The notes under the pieces were generated by a model, which made no database searches, was not told the DNA's origin, and saw nothing but the letters and a program-made list of their open reading frames with translations. 64,000 nt of DNA from Mangrovibacterium diazotrophicum. GTDB lineage: Bacteria; Bacteroidota; Bacteroidia; Bacteroidales; Prolixibacteraceae. Each line of letters begins with the position of its first letter. Within the stretch, counting starts at the first letter, position 1. Made by a program: the position numbers and the translations under genes. This document shows, piece after piece, positions 44,054 through 53,765 of this stretch. The DNA is taken from positions 1,661,320 to 1,725,319 of the forward strand of contig NZ_RAPN01000001.1 of NCBI RefSeq assembly GCF_003610535.1, given 5' to 3'.

Positions 44054-45634
44054 ATGAAACAAACCAAACTTTTACTGCTACTCGCAGCTTCGCTGCTATT
44101 TTCAACAGCGAGATCACAGGATCAACCAACCGACGAACAAATTACCGGGACCATGCTGAAAGCGACGCATTATATGGTCGAAGAAGTTAGCACCAACGGA
44201 GGATATGTCTGGAATTACCTGCCCGACTTCTCCCGCCGCTGGGGCGAAATGGAAGCCTACCCCACCATGATTTGGCTGCAACATCCCGGCACCATTAGCA
44301 TGGGACACCTTTTCCTGAAAGCCTACGAACAAACCGGCGACGATTACTACTACCAGGCAGCCGAAAAAGCCGCGGCCGCAGTCATCTGGGGACAAAGCAA
44401 CGAAGGGGGCTGGAACTACATGGTTGACTTCGCCGGCGACCGGTCGCTCAAACAATGGTACGCCACCATTGGCAAAAACGGCTGGCGCCTCGAAGAATTT
44501 CAACACTACTACGGCAACTCCACCTTCGACGATGACATTACTTCCGACGCTGCCCGTTTCCTCTTGCGCATTTACCTCGAAAAGCTGGATCCCAAATTTA
44601 AACCAGCCCTGGACAAAGCGATCGACTTCATTCTGAAAAGCCAGTATCCGCAGGGTGGCTGGCCACAGCGTTTCCCGCTGATGTACGATTTCAACAAACA
44701 AGGACATCCCGACTATACTTCCTATTACACCTTCAACGACGATGTGACCTGGGAAAACGTCCACTTCCTGATTCAATGCTACGAAACCCTTGGCGAAGCG
44801 CGCCTGCTGAAACCCATCCACCGAGGAATGGATTTTTACCTCATCTCGCAGGATGGAAGCGGTGCCTGGGCGCAACAGCTGACGCTGGACATGGAGACCG
44901 CCGGGGCCAGAACCTATGAGCCTGCTGCCCTTCTCCCCAGTGCAACCTGCGGAAATGCTTTCCTCCTGCTCAAATTTTACGAACTAACCGGCGACACACG
45001 CTACCTGGCTCCTCTACCGGCAGCCATTAAATGGATTGAATCAGTTCAACTCCCAGCTAACAAAGTAGATGGCGAACGGAAATTCCCGATGTTTGTTGAT
45101 CCGGCCACGCAAAAACCAATCTTCGTTCACCGCAAAGGATCGAACGTAAAATATGGCAGCTATTATCTCGACGAAGACGACTCACACCTGCTTGGGCACT
45201 ATGGCGGGAAATCCCATGTGCCGCTGCAAGAGTTAAAAGATGAATATGCCCGACTGACTTCAATCCCGGTGGAAGAAGCAACAAAAGATTCTCCCCTGCT
45301 TCCCGGTAAGTTTGAGCAAGAAGGAACGCCACAATCGTACTACGATTTAAGCCGGGTCGATTTTGACTTCAGCCCATCAGCTAAACAAGCATTGGAAATT
45401 ATCAATTCGCTTGATGATCAGAACCGCTGGCTGACCAAACATGCCATGACCAGCCACCCCTATATTGGCGACGGAACGAAAACGGAGACGACGGGTGAGT
45501 ATTCGTCAACCTATGTGGGTGACGAGACCGACACCTCGCCCTACCGCGACACAACAGATCAGGAATACATCTCGACCGGCGACTACATCCGAAATATGTA
45601 CCTACTACTGAATTACTTGAAAAACAAAAAATAA
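44054..45634 (+). CDS. Secreted pectate lyase, PL10 family
   Basis: The 526-residue protein has a signal peptide (MKQTKLLLLLAASLLFSTARSQ). The helical-toroid PL10 domain is marked by GQSNEGGWNYMVDF, SDAARFLLRIY, SQYPQGGWPQRFPL and YTFNDDVTWENVHFL, with conserved aspartates in the last for calcium/substrate binding, then GTRYL-like helices and FPMFVDPATQKPIFV. PL10 enzymes cleave polygalacturonate by beta-elimination. There is no lipobox, so the enzyme is periplasmic or secreted rather than anchored. The pectinesterase-like gene starts 6 bp downstream; the two activities are often linked in this phylum, sometimes as fusions. The C-terminal 100 residues (EQEGTPQSYYDLSRVDF onward) are less typical. 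Confidence 0.88.
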   Translation: MKQTKLLLLLAASLLFSTARSQDQPTDEQITGTMLKATHYMVEEVSTNGGYVWNYLPDFSRRWGEMEAYPTMIWLQHPGTISMGHLFLKAYEQTGDDYYYQAAEKAAAAVIWGQSNEGGWNYMVDFAGDRSLKQWYATIGKNGWRLEEFQHYYGNSTFDDDITSDAARFLLRIYLEKLDPKFKPALDKAIDFILKSQYPQGGWPQRFPLMYDFNKQGHPDYTSYYTFNDDVTWENVHFLIQCYETLGEARLLKPIHRGMDFYLISQDGSGAWAQQLTLDMETAGARTYEPAALLPSATCGNAFLLLKFYELTGDTRYLAPLPAAIKWIESVQLPANKVDGERKFPMFVDPATQKPIFVHRKGSNVKYGSYYLDEDDSHLLGHYGGKSHVPLQELKDEYARLTSIPVEEATKDSPLLPGKFEQEGTPQSYYDLSRVDFDFSPSAKQALEIINSLDDQNRWLTKHAMTSHPYIGDGTKTETTGEYSSTYVGDETDTSPYRDTTDQEYISTGDYIRNMYLLLNYLKNKK

Positions 45635-45640
45635 CACCCC

Positions 45641-48196
45641 ATGAAACAACGAATAGAAAACCTGCTAAAAACGATGCTCTTTTGCTGGGCTGTCGCTGGT
45701 TTTGCAGCGTCACTGCAAGCACAAACAGTCAATGCGCTGAACCCGGAAATAGATTTTGGCGGAAACAGCCTGAACTACAAAGGTGAAAAAGTTGCACTGG
45801 GCCCTAAAGCGTTCTACCTGGATGGATCACTGACAGACGAACAAGCGGCCAGATATCCTTATGTGTTCAATACGTTGCAAGACGCTGTGGATAATCTGAC
45901 CGATGGCACCGAAACTGAGCCCATGACCATCTACATCGCACCTTGGGTGTATTGGGTTGATGATCCGGATGATCCTGCAGTACGCGTTCCGAAAGAAGGG
46001 AGCAGCACACCTTTTGGTATGGAATTCTCGTGTGAATGGTTGAAATTTTACGGCTTGTCCAACGCTCCTGACAACGTCGTTCTGGCGGCAAACCGTGGAC
46101 AAACGATGGGATCCAAAGGAAACTTCACTCTGTTCAACATCAAAGGCAACGGACTGACCGCCGAAAACATCACCTTTGGGAACTACTGCAATATCGACCT
46201 CGATTATCCGCTCAACCCAAAGTTGAACCGTCCCAAACGAGGCTCAGCCATTGTGCAAGCGCAGCTGATTTTTTCCGATGGCGACAAAGTTTTAGCTCGA
46301 AACTGCAACTTCATCAGCCGCCTCAACACTGGACCATTCTGGGGTAGCAAGCGAACGCTCTTCGATGGCTGTCATTTTGAGTCGACCGACGATGCCTTGA
46401 ATGGTTCTGCCGTTTACCTGAACTGTACACTCGATTTTTACAGCAGCAAGCCATTCGGTCATACCGTAGGCACCGGCGCCGTTTTTCTGAACAGCGACAT
46501 GCACGTGCTGACTCGCGGCTCTCAATATCTGGTCAAAGGAACCGGCCCCGTGGCGCTCGTCGACAGCCGCTTTGACGGAGAACTGGTTGATTACTTGGGC
46601 TGGCGCGACCTCCCGGCTACCGAAGCACGTTACTACCAATACCAGGTTAAATTGAATGGCGATTCTGTTTTCATGGACAAGAACAACTCATTTGCCACCG
46701 TAGATATGACCGGCAAAGAGGTGCTGAAGGCCTATCGCCTCAACCTGGACGGAGAAAGCTTCTACAATACTTACAATCTGCTGCGCGGCAACGACGGCTG
46801 GGATCCCATGGGCATAAAAGACTTGGTAGAAAAAGCAGCCGCAAAAGACGGAAAAAACTACAGCATGCTACCAACGATGTTGCAGGTAAAACCAACGCGT
46901 CAAAAGCTGGAAACAGGGAAAGACAGCCTCCTACTGATTGCTACCGCTTATCGCTTTGGCGATTTTGAATTGGACGGACAAGCAATCAGCTGGTCTTTGG
47001 CGCCGGAATTCAAAGGCCTCGTGAAACTGGAAGTTCAAAAAGATGGCACTTGCCTTGTGATCCCGACCAACGAGAAAGACGAGACGGTTGAAGTTATCGT
47101 GAATGCCTCAACAGATGCGGGACTGGAATCGGCTGCTGTTATTTCGGTGGCACCATCATTTTTACCTGCTCCTGCTTTCATACAAAAACCAACCATCAGT
47201 AACGATGGCAACGGAACGCTAACCGTGAACTACAAACTGGATATGCCCTACGAGGACCAGTCGTTGATTAGCTGGTACCGCTGCTCGGATGCCAAAGGTT
47301 CCAACCCGATCCCAATCGCTGTTTCGCGTTTCAACAAGCCCATGAAAAGCTTCCAGCTCTCCGCTGGCGACATTGGCTGGTATCTCATGGCCAGCGTCTC
47401 GCCAAAGCACCTGCGCTGTCATCCGGGAGGGCCGGAGACAACCGTCTATGCCAAAGCCATCACCGCGAAAGACGTCAAACAAGATTCGAAAATAGTAATT
47501 CCGAATCTGGGAAATATGGCAACAGCTTATCAGCCTCAAGTGCTCCCCGGCTTTTGGGCACTCGACAGCTATGCGCCAGCCGACACCCACGAGTGGTATT
47601 GGGAAGCCGACAATAGCCGCGATCCCTGGTACTACGGACCGGGAATTAACGGTGCGGCTCAGGATTCGGGATTGGTGCAAAACACCAAAGGGGCGCGACT
47701 CCGCTACGAACCCGTTGGCGATTCCTTCGGCGACATGAAAATCAGCTTTACTGCTGTGCCATCCAAAACTGCCGGGCAAGGATTTAGTTCGGCCCGAGCA
47801 CAATACATGGATATCGGCATTAAAATGGATGTGAAAACGATGACCGGATATGCCCTGCGCCTGGTTCGTACCACCAAATACGGTGATGCAATTGACTTCG
47901 TTTTCATGAAATACGAAAACGGCGTGGCCACCCCAATTAGCGAAGGTGTTTCAGCTTCCTGCTACCGTCCGAACTGCCAAATCACAGTGGCAACAAAAGG
48001 CAACAAACTGATTGCCCATGCCGAAAACCTGTTCGACTATTTCTCGGAACATGAGGAGTCGGAAGTGAAACGAGTCGTCGACATAGATACCACAATTCAA
48101 CCGAACAGCTTTGGTGGGTTAAGCTTTCAGCACACAGGAACCGTTGGCAGCGGAGCGACCCTGATTAAAGATTTAAAAATTGAATGGGAAGAATAG
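45641..48196 (+). CDS. Pectinesterase-like right-handed beta-helix protein
   Basis: The 851-residue protein has a signal peptide ending near SLQAQ. Residues 30-390 look like a CE8-type beta-helix: FNTLQDAVDNLTDGTETEPMTIYIAPWVY at the start, LTAENITFGNYC, then AIVQAQLIFSDGDKVLARNC at the QAVA position and TLFDGCHFESTDD. Where pectin methylesterases have DFIFG the sequence reads DDALNGSAVYLNC, so the catalytic Asp may be kept but the motif is altered. The region after 410 holds Ig-like repeats and a C-terminal concanavalin-like domain. Likely role: de-esterifying or otherwise trimming pectin next to the PL10 lyase. It may instead be a non-catalytic or differently acting beta-helix enzyme. Confidence 0.7.
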   Translation: MKQRIENLLKTMLFCWAVAGFAASLQAQTVNALNPEIDFGGNSLNYKGEKVALGPKAFYLDGSLTDEQAARYPYVFNTLQDAVDNLTDGTETEPMTIYIAPWVYWVDDPDDPAVRVPKEGSSTPFGMEFSCEWLKFYGLSNAPDNVVLAANRGQTMGSKGNFTLFNIKGNGLTAENITFGNYCNIDLDYPLNPKLNRPKRGSAIVQAQLIFSDGDKVLARNCNFISRLNTGPFWGSKRTLFDGCHFESTDDALNGSAVYLNCTLDFYSSKPFGHTVGTGAVFLNSDMHVLTRGSQYLVKGTGPVALVDSRFDGELVDYLGWRDLPATEARYYQYQVKLNGDSVFMDKNNSFATVDMTGKEVLKAYRLNLDGESFYNTYNLLRGNDGWDPMGIKDLVEKAAAKDGKNYSMLPTMLQVKPTRQKLETGKDSLLLIATAYRFGDFELDGQAISWSLAPEFKGLVKLEVQKDGTCLVIPTNEKDETVEVIVNASTDAGLESAAVISVAPSFLPAPAFIQKPTISNDGNGTLTVNYKLDMPYEDQSLISWYRCSDAKGSNPIPIAVSRFNKPMKSFQLSAGDIGWYLMASVSPKHLRCHPGGPETTVYAKAITAKDVKQDSKIVIPNLGNMATAYQPQVLPGFWALDSYAPADTHEWYWEADNSRDPWYYGPGINGAAQDSGLVQNTKGARLRYEPVGDSFGDMKISFTAVPSKTAGQGFSSARAQYMDIGIKMDVKTMTGYALRLVRTTKYGDAIDFVFMKYENGVATPISEGVSASCYRPNCQITVATKGNKLIAHAENLFDYFSEHEESEVKRVVDIDTTIQPNSFGGLSFQHTGTVGSGATLIKDLKIEWEE

Positions 48197-48306
48197 TTTC
48201 AAGTTCCGGGTTTCGAGTTTCGGGTTGGGGAAAAACGCGAATTGCGCCAACCGGGAATAAGAAACCAGGAACAAGAAACAACGACAACCAAGAAAACGAT
48301 AGAACA

Positions 48307-49806
48307 ATGAAAACACTTCAATCGAAACTAACATTGTCGCTGATAGCAATAACCATCGCGTTAAATGCATGGGCACAGCCCCCAACCTTCTCCAACCCGG
48401 TGTTGGGCGGCGATTATCCCGATCCTTCGGTGGTGCGTGTCGGCGACGACTATTACCTCACCCACTCCTCCTTCGACTATTACCCGGGCTTGCTGGTTTG
48501 GCATTCGAAAGACCTGATTCACTGGGAGCGCATTTCGCATGCGCTGAACGAATATGTGGGTTCGGTATGGGCGCCCGATTTAGTGTACGTGAATGGCAAG
48601 TTCTACATTTACTTCCCGGCTGGCGGCACCAACTGGGTGGTTTTTGCCGATTCGCCCGAAGGTCCGTGGAGCGATCCCATCGATTTAAAACTAAGCGGTT
48701 TCATCGATCCCGGACACCTGGTTGACGCTGATGGAAATCGATACCTTTATCTTTCGAGGGGTTATGTGGTAAAACTGACTGCTGACGGATTGGCAACCGA
48801 TGGCGAACCGGTTTTCAATTACGAAGGCTGGCAATTCCCCAAAGCCTGGAGTACCGAGTGTTTCTGCCTCGAATCGCCCAAATCGACCGTGAAAGATGGC
48901 TGGTACTACCTGACCACTGCCGAAGGTGGAACTGCAGGACCTGCAACCGCCCACATGGTGGTTTCGGCTCGCGCCAAATCGCCTTACGGTCCCTTCGAAA
49001 ATTCGCCCTACAATCCGGTGGTTCATACCAAAGACCGCAGCGAACGCTGGTGGAACCAGGGACACGGAACACTGGTTGAAGACACCGCCGGAAAATGGTG
49101 GATTCTATATCATGGCTACGAAAAATATTTCTGGACACTAGGGCGTCAAATGCTGATGCTACCAATTGAGTGGACGGAAGACGGCTGGTTCCGAGTACCT
49201 GAAGGCATTGGGGCTGCAGATCAGCAAACAGCCCCTGCCGGCAAACCAACACTAACGAATCCCGGACTTTCCGATGACTTTGCGCATGATGAACTAGGCT
49301 TGCAATGGCAGTTCTTCAAACGCTTTGAACCGAAGCGCGCAAAAGTTGAAGAAGGTAAATTGATTTTCGAAGCCGATGGAAAGTCGTTTGAAGACAGCTC
49401 TCCATTACTCGTCAATGCCTGCGACCGAAAGTATGAAATTCAAGCTGAATTCACCCTTAGCGATGGCGCTACCGGCGGGCTTTGCCTGTATTACAATGAA
49501 ACCGGAAACATGCACATCGCCGTCAATGAGAAGAGTTTCAGTGTTTACAACCGCGGCAAACGCAAGATCAGTGTTCCCAACGAGCTGGGCAAACATGGCT
49601 ACCTGCGTATCCTGAACGAAGAGAACGAAGTGAGTTTCTACTTCAGTGCCGATGGCAACAACTGGGAACGGGTGGAACGCAGCATCGAAGCGAGCGGGTT
49701 CAACCACAACGTTTTCGGCGAGTTTCTGAGCCTGCGCGCCGGACTCATTTCTTTTGGCAAAGGCGAAGTAACTTACGACAATTTTGTGTACCGAAAGCTG
49801 GATTGA
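48307..49806 (+). CDS. GH43-family glycoside hydrolase with C-terminal beta-sandwich
   Basis: The protein has 499 residues from MKTLQSKLTLSLIAITIALN with a clear signal peptide; the upstream ATG at 48184 overlaps the previous gene and would bury the signal, so it is rejected. The five-blade propeller carries GGDYPDPSVV (base Asp39), GFIDPGHLVDADG (Asp134) and ECFCLESP followed by GWYYLTTAEGG (acid Glu189), the GH43 triad. The C-terminal part from about 330 (LSDDFAHDELGLQWQFF) is the beta-sandwich seen in xylosidase/arabinofuranosidase subfamilies. Members remove arabinose, xylose or galactose side chains; in this locus pectin side chains are the likely target. A terminator follows. Confidence 0.87.
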   Translation: MKTLQSKLTLSLIAITIALNAWAQPPTFSNPVLGGDYPDPSVVRVGDDYYLTHSSFDYYPGLLVWHSKDLIHWERISHALNEYVGSVWAPDLVYVNGKFYIYFPAGGTNWVVFADSPEGPWSDPIDLKLSGFIDPGHLVDADGNRYLYLSRGYVVKLTADGLATDGEPVFNYEGWQFPKAWSTECFCLESPKSTVKDGWYYLTTAEGGTAGPATAHMVVSARAKSPYGPFENSPYNPVVHTKDRSERWWNQGHGTLVEDTAGKWWILYHGYEKYFWTLGRQMLMLPIEWTEDGWFRVPEGIGAADQQTAPAGKPTLTNPGLSDDFAHDELGLQWQFFKRFEPKRAKVEEGKLIFEADGKSFEDSSPLLVNACDRKYEIQAEFTLSDGATGGLCLYYNETGNMHIAVNEKSFSVYNRGKRKISVPNELGKHGYLRILNEENEVSFYFSADGNNWERVERSIEASGFNHNVFGEFLSLRAGLISFGKGEVTYDNFVYRKLD

Positions 49807-49838
49807 TTCCGGCACATACCAAACGAAATCCAGATAAG

Positions 49839-49866
49839 AAAACTCCGCGCCCTGCGGAGTTTTTTC
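49839..49866 (+). terminator. Terminator of the pectin enzyme genes
   Basis: A 10-bp perfect stem AAAACTCCGC/GCGGAGTTTT with loop GCCCT and a T run, 33 nt after the GH43 stop. Confidence 0.88.
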
Positions 49867-50485
49867 CCCTGCGATCTGCTGTGCGAATCTGAAAACGAAG
49901 CTACAACAAAGAGATAATAAGTTATAACATTTGGATTTGTCCAATAAAACTGATCTGCTGCGATACGAAACGACTCACTTCCATTAAAAACGGATTCAGC
50001 TTTTAGCTTTTTTTCAAATGCGTTGCATATGAGCAAACCAAACAATCATCATCTCAGGTGTGCCTTCAATCTAAATCCATACATCATTAATGAGTAATTC
50101 GATGAGCAGACACCAGCAGTGTAGCATAATTCGTATTTCTGTTTCTCGAAGCGGTGCGTCGGCAGTCAAAACGCCCGGCCGAGGGTTCGTTTTGACAAGA
50201 TTTTTGAATACTTTTCATCGATTGGAAAAGTATTGGCCCGTCCGGCCGGAGGACTAGTTTAGATCACTAACGAATAACAAACTCACTGTAAACGCAGCTT
50301 ATGAACACGTCCTTGTTTTACCCTCTAACTCCCTGAAGGGAGAACCAAACAAGGACAACAAAGGTTGATGCTGTTTGACAAAATTGCAGCAACTGTTGGA
50401 GTTTTGCAAGCGACCAATCTTTCCGACTAAAAAGATAGAGTCTCAACACAATTTCGCCGGATAAGAACAGTTACATAGAAAAGCC
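49867..50485. other. Hairpin-rich intergenic region
   Basis: About 620 bp without a credible gene. Three inverted repeats occur in 200 bp: GTCAAAACG/CGTTTTGAC at 50165-50196, AATACTTTTC/GAAAAGTATT at 50207-50234, and GTCCTTGTTT/AAACAAGGAC at 50309-50356 with an inner CTCCCT/AGGGAG. A GC-rich TCCGGCCGGA palindrome lies between the second and third. It could be a repeat element, a structured RNA or a remnant of a mobile element. Confidence 0.45.
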
Positions 50486-50493
50486 TATTTTAG
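50486..50493 (+). promoter_or_regulatory. Weak candidate -7 box of the TonB-dependent receptor gene
   Basis: TATTTTAG matches TAnnTTTG at 7 of 8 positions and ends 4 nt before the ATG, the same near-leaderless geometry as at the ECF sigma gene. No -33 element seen. Confidence 0.3.
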
Positions 50494-50497
50494 CTGA

Positions 50498-52909
50498 ATG
50501 AAACCAGTTGTACTCCTGACCATCCTACTCTGCCTGCTTATCCACCACAGCCCTCACGCCCAAACGCTGAATGCGCTGGTGTCCGGAACGGTTTCTTCCG
50601 ACAAAGGTGAAGCGCTGGCCGAAGTCAATGTTAGTTTGAAGGGCTACCCCATTGGCACCACAACCGATAAAAACGGTCACTACACGCTGCAAATCCCGGC
50701 AAATCGCCAGTTGACCATCATCTTTTCGATGATTGGTTGTGAAACTACCGAGCAACAAATGCAGGCCAAAGCCGGCGAAAAAGTCAAGCTCGACATTCAA
50801 CTGGCACCAAGCAACGAAAACATTGAAGAAGTAACAGTCCGCCAACGACGGGCACAGCAAAACATGTCTCGAATTGATCCGCAATTTGGAGCCGTGATTC
50901 CCGATGCCTCGTCGGGCGCTGTCGAGGCCCTGATCAAAACACTGCCGGGCGTATCCACCAACAACGAGCTCAGCTCGCAATACTCGGTTCGTGGCGGCAA
51001 TTACGACGAAAACCTGGTGTATGTGAACGACATTGAAGTATACCGCCCGTTCCTGGTTCGGTCGGGGCAGCAGGAAGGACTGAGTTTCATCAATGCCGAC
51101 ATGGTCTCATCCATCGAATTTTCCAGCGGCGGCTTCGATGCCAAGTACGGCGACAAGATGGCCTCGGTACTCGACATTCGTTACCGTCAGCCCAAATCGT
51201 TTGCCGCGTCGGCCTCGGCGAGTTTGCTAGGCGGTTCAATTCATCTGGAAGATGCAACAAAAAATCAAAAGCTAAGTTTCATCGGCGGTGCGCGCTACAA
51301 AACCAACCGCTATTTATTGAACAGCCTCGACGAAGAGGGCGATTACAACCCGAACTTCACCGACTTGCAAGCTTACCTTACTTACCGCTTTTCGGATGCC
51401 TTTGATGTTTCGTTCCTGGGCAACATTGCCAGAAACGATTACCTGTTTGTTCCGCAAACCCGCACTACAACTTTCGGAACCTGGACACAACCACTCGAAA
51501 CAAAGGTTTATTTCGAAGGCCAGGAAAAAGATCATTTCAACACCCAAACCGGCGCGTTGGCCTTCAATTTTCACCCCAACCAACGCGTTAATTTGAAGCT
51601 GATTGCCTCGGCCTTTCAAACCAAAGAAGAGGTGAATTACGATATTTTAGGTGAGTACTACTTAAACCAACTGGAGCAAGATTGGGCAACCGGTTCGAGT
51701 GACTCGGTCCTAAACCTCGGCGTTGGCAGTTTCCTGAACCACGCCCGAAACAAACTGGATGCGACTGTTTACAGTCTGGCGCACAAAGGAGCCTATAACT
51801 CGGAAGAGCACCTGTTGAACTGGGGATTCAAGATTCAAACAGAAGACATTAACGACCGGGTAAACGAATGGGTGATGCGCGACTCCACCGGCTACTCGCT
51901 CCCCTATTCCGACTCGGAACTTTTGCTTTACAGCACCACCAATACCAACAACCAATTTTCAACCTGGCAAGCTTCAGCCCATATTCAGGATACATGGGCC
52001 GTGCCGATTGAGTCGGGCAAACTGTTCCTCACCTCCGGCCTGCGCGCCAACTACCGCGAGTATTCAGGCGAGTTTTTGCTAAGCCCACGCATATCGGCCA
52101 GCTACTTCCCCGATTGGGAAAAGCAATTCATCTTTCACCTCTCCGGCGGACGCTACGTGCAACCAGCGTTCTTTAAAGAGCTGAAAGATCGCGATGGCAA
52201 GGTGTATCCCGAAACCAAAGCGCAAAAATCGTGGCAGGTTGTTGCCGGAAGCGAATACCTGTTTCAGGCCTGGGACCGGCCGTTCCGCTTCAAATCAGAA
52301 CTGTATTACAAGTATTTTTCGCGCCTGACGCCCTACCAAATCGACAATGTACAGATTCAATACCTGGCCGACCAGCAAGCCAAAGGTTATGCAGCGGGCC
52401 TCGACTTGAGCCTACACGGTGAGTTTGTCAGTGGGGTACAATCGTGGGCAAGCATCTCGCTGTTGCAAACCGAAGAAAATATTGATGGTGACGGCCATGG
52501 CTGGATTCCGCGTCCAACTGATCAGTTCCTTACCGTCAGCCTGTTTTTCCAGGATTATTTCCCGGGAAACCCAAGCTACAAAGTCCATCTGGCTGCCTTT
52601 TACGGATCACGCCTGCCAACCGGCCCACCCAATGGCGAGCGCTACATGGATACTTTCCGCATGCCGCCCTACCGTCGCATCGACATGGGGATTTCCAAAA
52701 GCATTATCAGTGCGGATTCAGCGGAACCGAAAAGTGCTTTGCTGAAAAAAATTAAAGAACTTTCTCTGAGCCTGGAAGTCCTCAACCTGCTGGGCATTAA
52801 AAATACCGTTTCCTATTTCTGGGTGTACAGCAATTACGGCGACATGTTTGGTGTACCTAATTATCTGACTGAACGTAAACTTAACCTGAGGCTATCAATG
52901 AAGTTCTAG
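50498..52909 (+). CDS. TonB-dependent receptor with carboxypeptidase-like N-domain
   Basis: The 803-residue protein has a signal peptide (MKPVVLLTILLCLLIHHSPHAQ). The carboxypeptidase-like regulatory domain spans about 27-110 (VSGTVSSDKGEALAEVNVSL, GHYTLQIPANRQLTIIFSMIG). The plug has ALIKTLPGVSTNNELSSQYS, VRGGNYDENLVYVNDIEVY and VSSIEFSSGGFDAKYGDKM. The barrel ends NLRLSMKF. It is not of the SusC/RagA type: it is shorter, lacks the SusC motifs and has no SusD neighbour. Substrate unknown; siderophore, cofactor or peptide uptake are possible, as is a link to the pectin genes upstream. The PhzF-type gene follows after 35 bp. Confidence 0.85.
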   Translation: MKPVVLLTILLCLLIHHSPHAQTLNALVSGTVSSDKGEALAEVNVSLKGYPIGTTTDKNGHYTLQIPANRQLTIIFSMIGCETTEQQMQAKAGEKVKLDIQLAPSNENIEEVTVRQRRAQQNMSRIDPQFGAVIPDASSGAVEALIKTLPGVSTNNELSSQYSVRGGNYDENLVYVNDIEVYRPFLVRSGQQEGLSFINADMVSSIEFSSGGFDAKYGDKMASVLDIRYRQPKSFAASASASLLGGSIHLEDATKNQKLSFIGGARYKTNRYLLNSLDEEGDYNPNFTDLQAYLTYRFSDAFDVSFLGNIARNDYLFVPQTRTTTFGTWTQPLETKVYFEGQEKDHFNTQTGALAFNFHPNQRVNLKLIASAFQTKEEVNYDILGEYYLNQLEQDWATGSSDSVLNLGVGSFLNHARNKLDATVYSLAHKGAYNSEEHLLNWGFKIQTEDINDRVNEWVMRDSTGYSLPYSDSELLLYSTTNTNNQFSTWQASAHIQDTWAVPIESGKLFLTSGLRANYREYSGEFLLSPRISASYFPDWEKQFIFHLSGGRYVQPAFFKELKDRDGKVYPETKAQKSWQVVAGSEYLFQAWDRPFRFKSELYYKYFSRLTPYQIDNVQIQYLADQQAKGYAAGLDLSLHGEFVSGVQSWASISLLQTEENIDGDGHGWIPRPTDQFLTVSLFFQDYFPGNPSYKVHLAAFYGSRLPTGPPNGERYMDTFRMPPYRRIDMGISKSIISADSAEPKSALLKKIKELSLSLEVLNLLGIKNTVSYFWVYSNYGDMFGVPNYLTERKLNLRLSMKF

Positions 52910-52944
52910 TGATTATCGTAAATTAGTTCAAAAAAATACTTGCC

Positions 52945-53727
52945 ATGAAACTTCCCCTTTTTCAGGTTGATGCGTTTGCCGAAGATTTATTTAAGGGTAA
53001 CCCCGCAGCAGTGGTGCCGCTCGAAGAGTGGCTGACAAAAGAGACCATGCAACAGATCGCGATGGAAAACAACCTGTCGGAAACCGCCTTTTTTGTGCCT
53101 ACCTCCGAAGGTTTTGAAATCCGCTGGTTCACGCCCAAAGCCGAAGTCAAATTGTGCGGGCACGCCACGCTTGCTTCAGCACATGTCATTTTCCAGGAAG
53201 CCAACTACCCGCACGAGCAAATTACCTTTGGTAGTTTAAGCGGATCTTTGCGCGTCAGTAAAAAAGAGAACTTACTTCAGCTCGACTTTCCAGCCGACAC
53301 CATGCGCCCGATCGATGCCCCCAATCAAATCATTCAGGCCATTGGCAAACTTCCTTCGGCATGCCTGAAAGGCAAAACCGACTACATGCTGATTTACGAA
53401 ACAGAAAAGGAGATTCGTGATATTTGCCCGAATTTTGCACAGCTCTCACGTACCGATGCCCGCGGAGTCATCGTCACGGCCCCCGGTAAAAGTGTCGATT
53501 TTGTGAGCCGATTTTTTGCCCCCGGAGTAGGCGTGGATGAAGATCCCGTGACCGGTTCAGCACACACATCGCTCACCCCCTACTGGGCCAAACGCCTTGG
53601 GAAAACCGAAATGAACGCACAGCAACTGTCGCAACGCGGCGGCGAATTACACGTCTCCCTCAACGAGAATCGGGTACTTATTGCCGGAAAAGCGAAAACC
53701 TATATGCGAGGGGAGATTTTCATCTGA
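52945..53727 (+). CDS. PhzF-family isomerase-like protein
   Basis: The 260-residue protein shows the PhzF fold: VDAFAEDLFKGNPAAVV at the start, Glu46 in NLSETAFF (equivalent of the catalytic Glu45 of Pseudomonas PhzF), RWFTPKAEVKLCGHATLASA, and VDFVSRFFAPGVGVDEDPVTGSAHTSLTPYW. In phenazine producers PhzF isomerises a dihydroxyanthranilate; most homologues, including those in Bacteroidota, are stand-alone enzymes of unknown substrate. No other phenazine gene is present, so phenazine synthesis is not implied. It lies 35 bp after the TonB-dependent receptor gene and may share its transcript. Confidence 0.88.
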   Translation: MKLPLFQVDAFAEDLFKGNPAAVVPLEEWLTKETMQQIAMENNLSETAFFVPTSEGFEIRWFTPKAEVKLCGHATLASAHVIFQEANYPHEQITFGSLSGSLRVSKKENLLQLDFPADTMRPIDAPNQIIQAIGKLPSACLKGKTDYMLIYETEKEIRDICPNFAQLSRTDARGVIVTAPGKSVDFVSRFFAPGVGVDEDPVTGSAHTSLTPYWAKRLGKTEMNAQQLSQRGGELHVSLNENRVLIAGKAKTYMRGEIFI

Positions 53728-53765
53728 AAATAAGTTAGGCAACTCAACAGGGGCGATTATAGGAA

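Noticed and set aside
49405-49944. A 179-codon minus-strand frame over the end of the GH43 gene and its terminator
   Set aside because: It is antisense to the GH43 C-terminal domain and reads through the strong terminator hairpin; no motif is present.
52945-53727. Phenazine biosynthesis cluster
   Set aside because: Only a PhzF homologue is present; no phzA/B, D, E or G, and stand-alone PhzF proteins are common.
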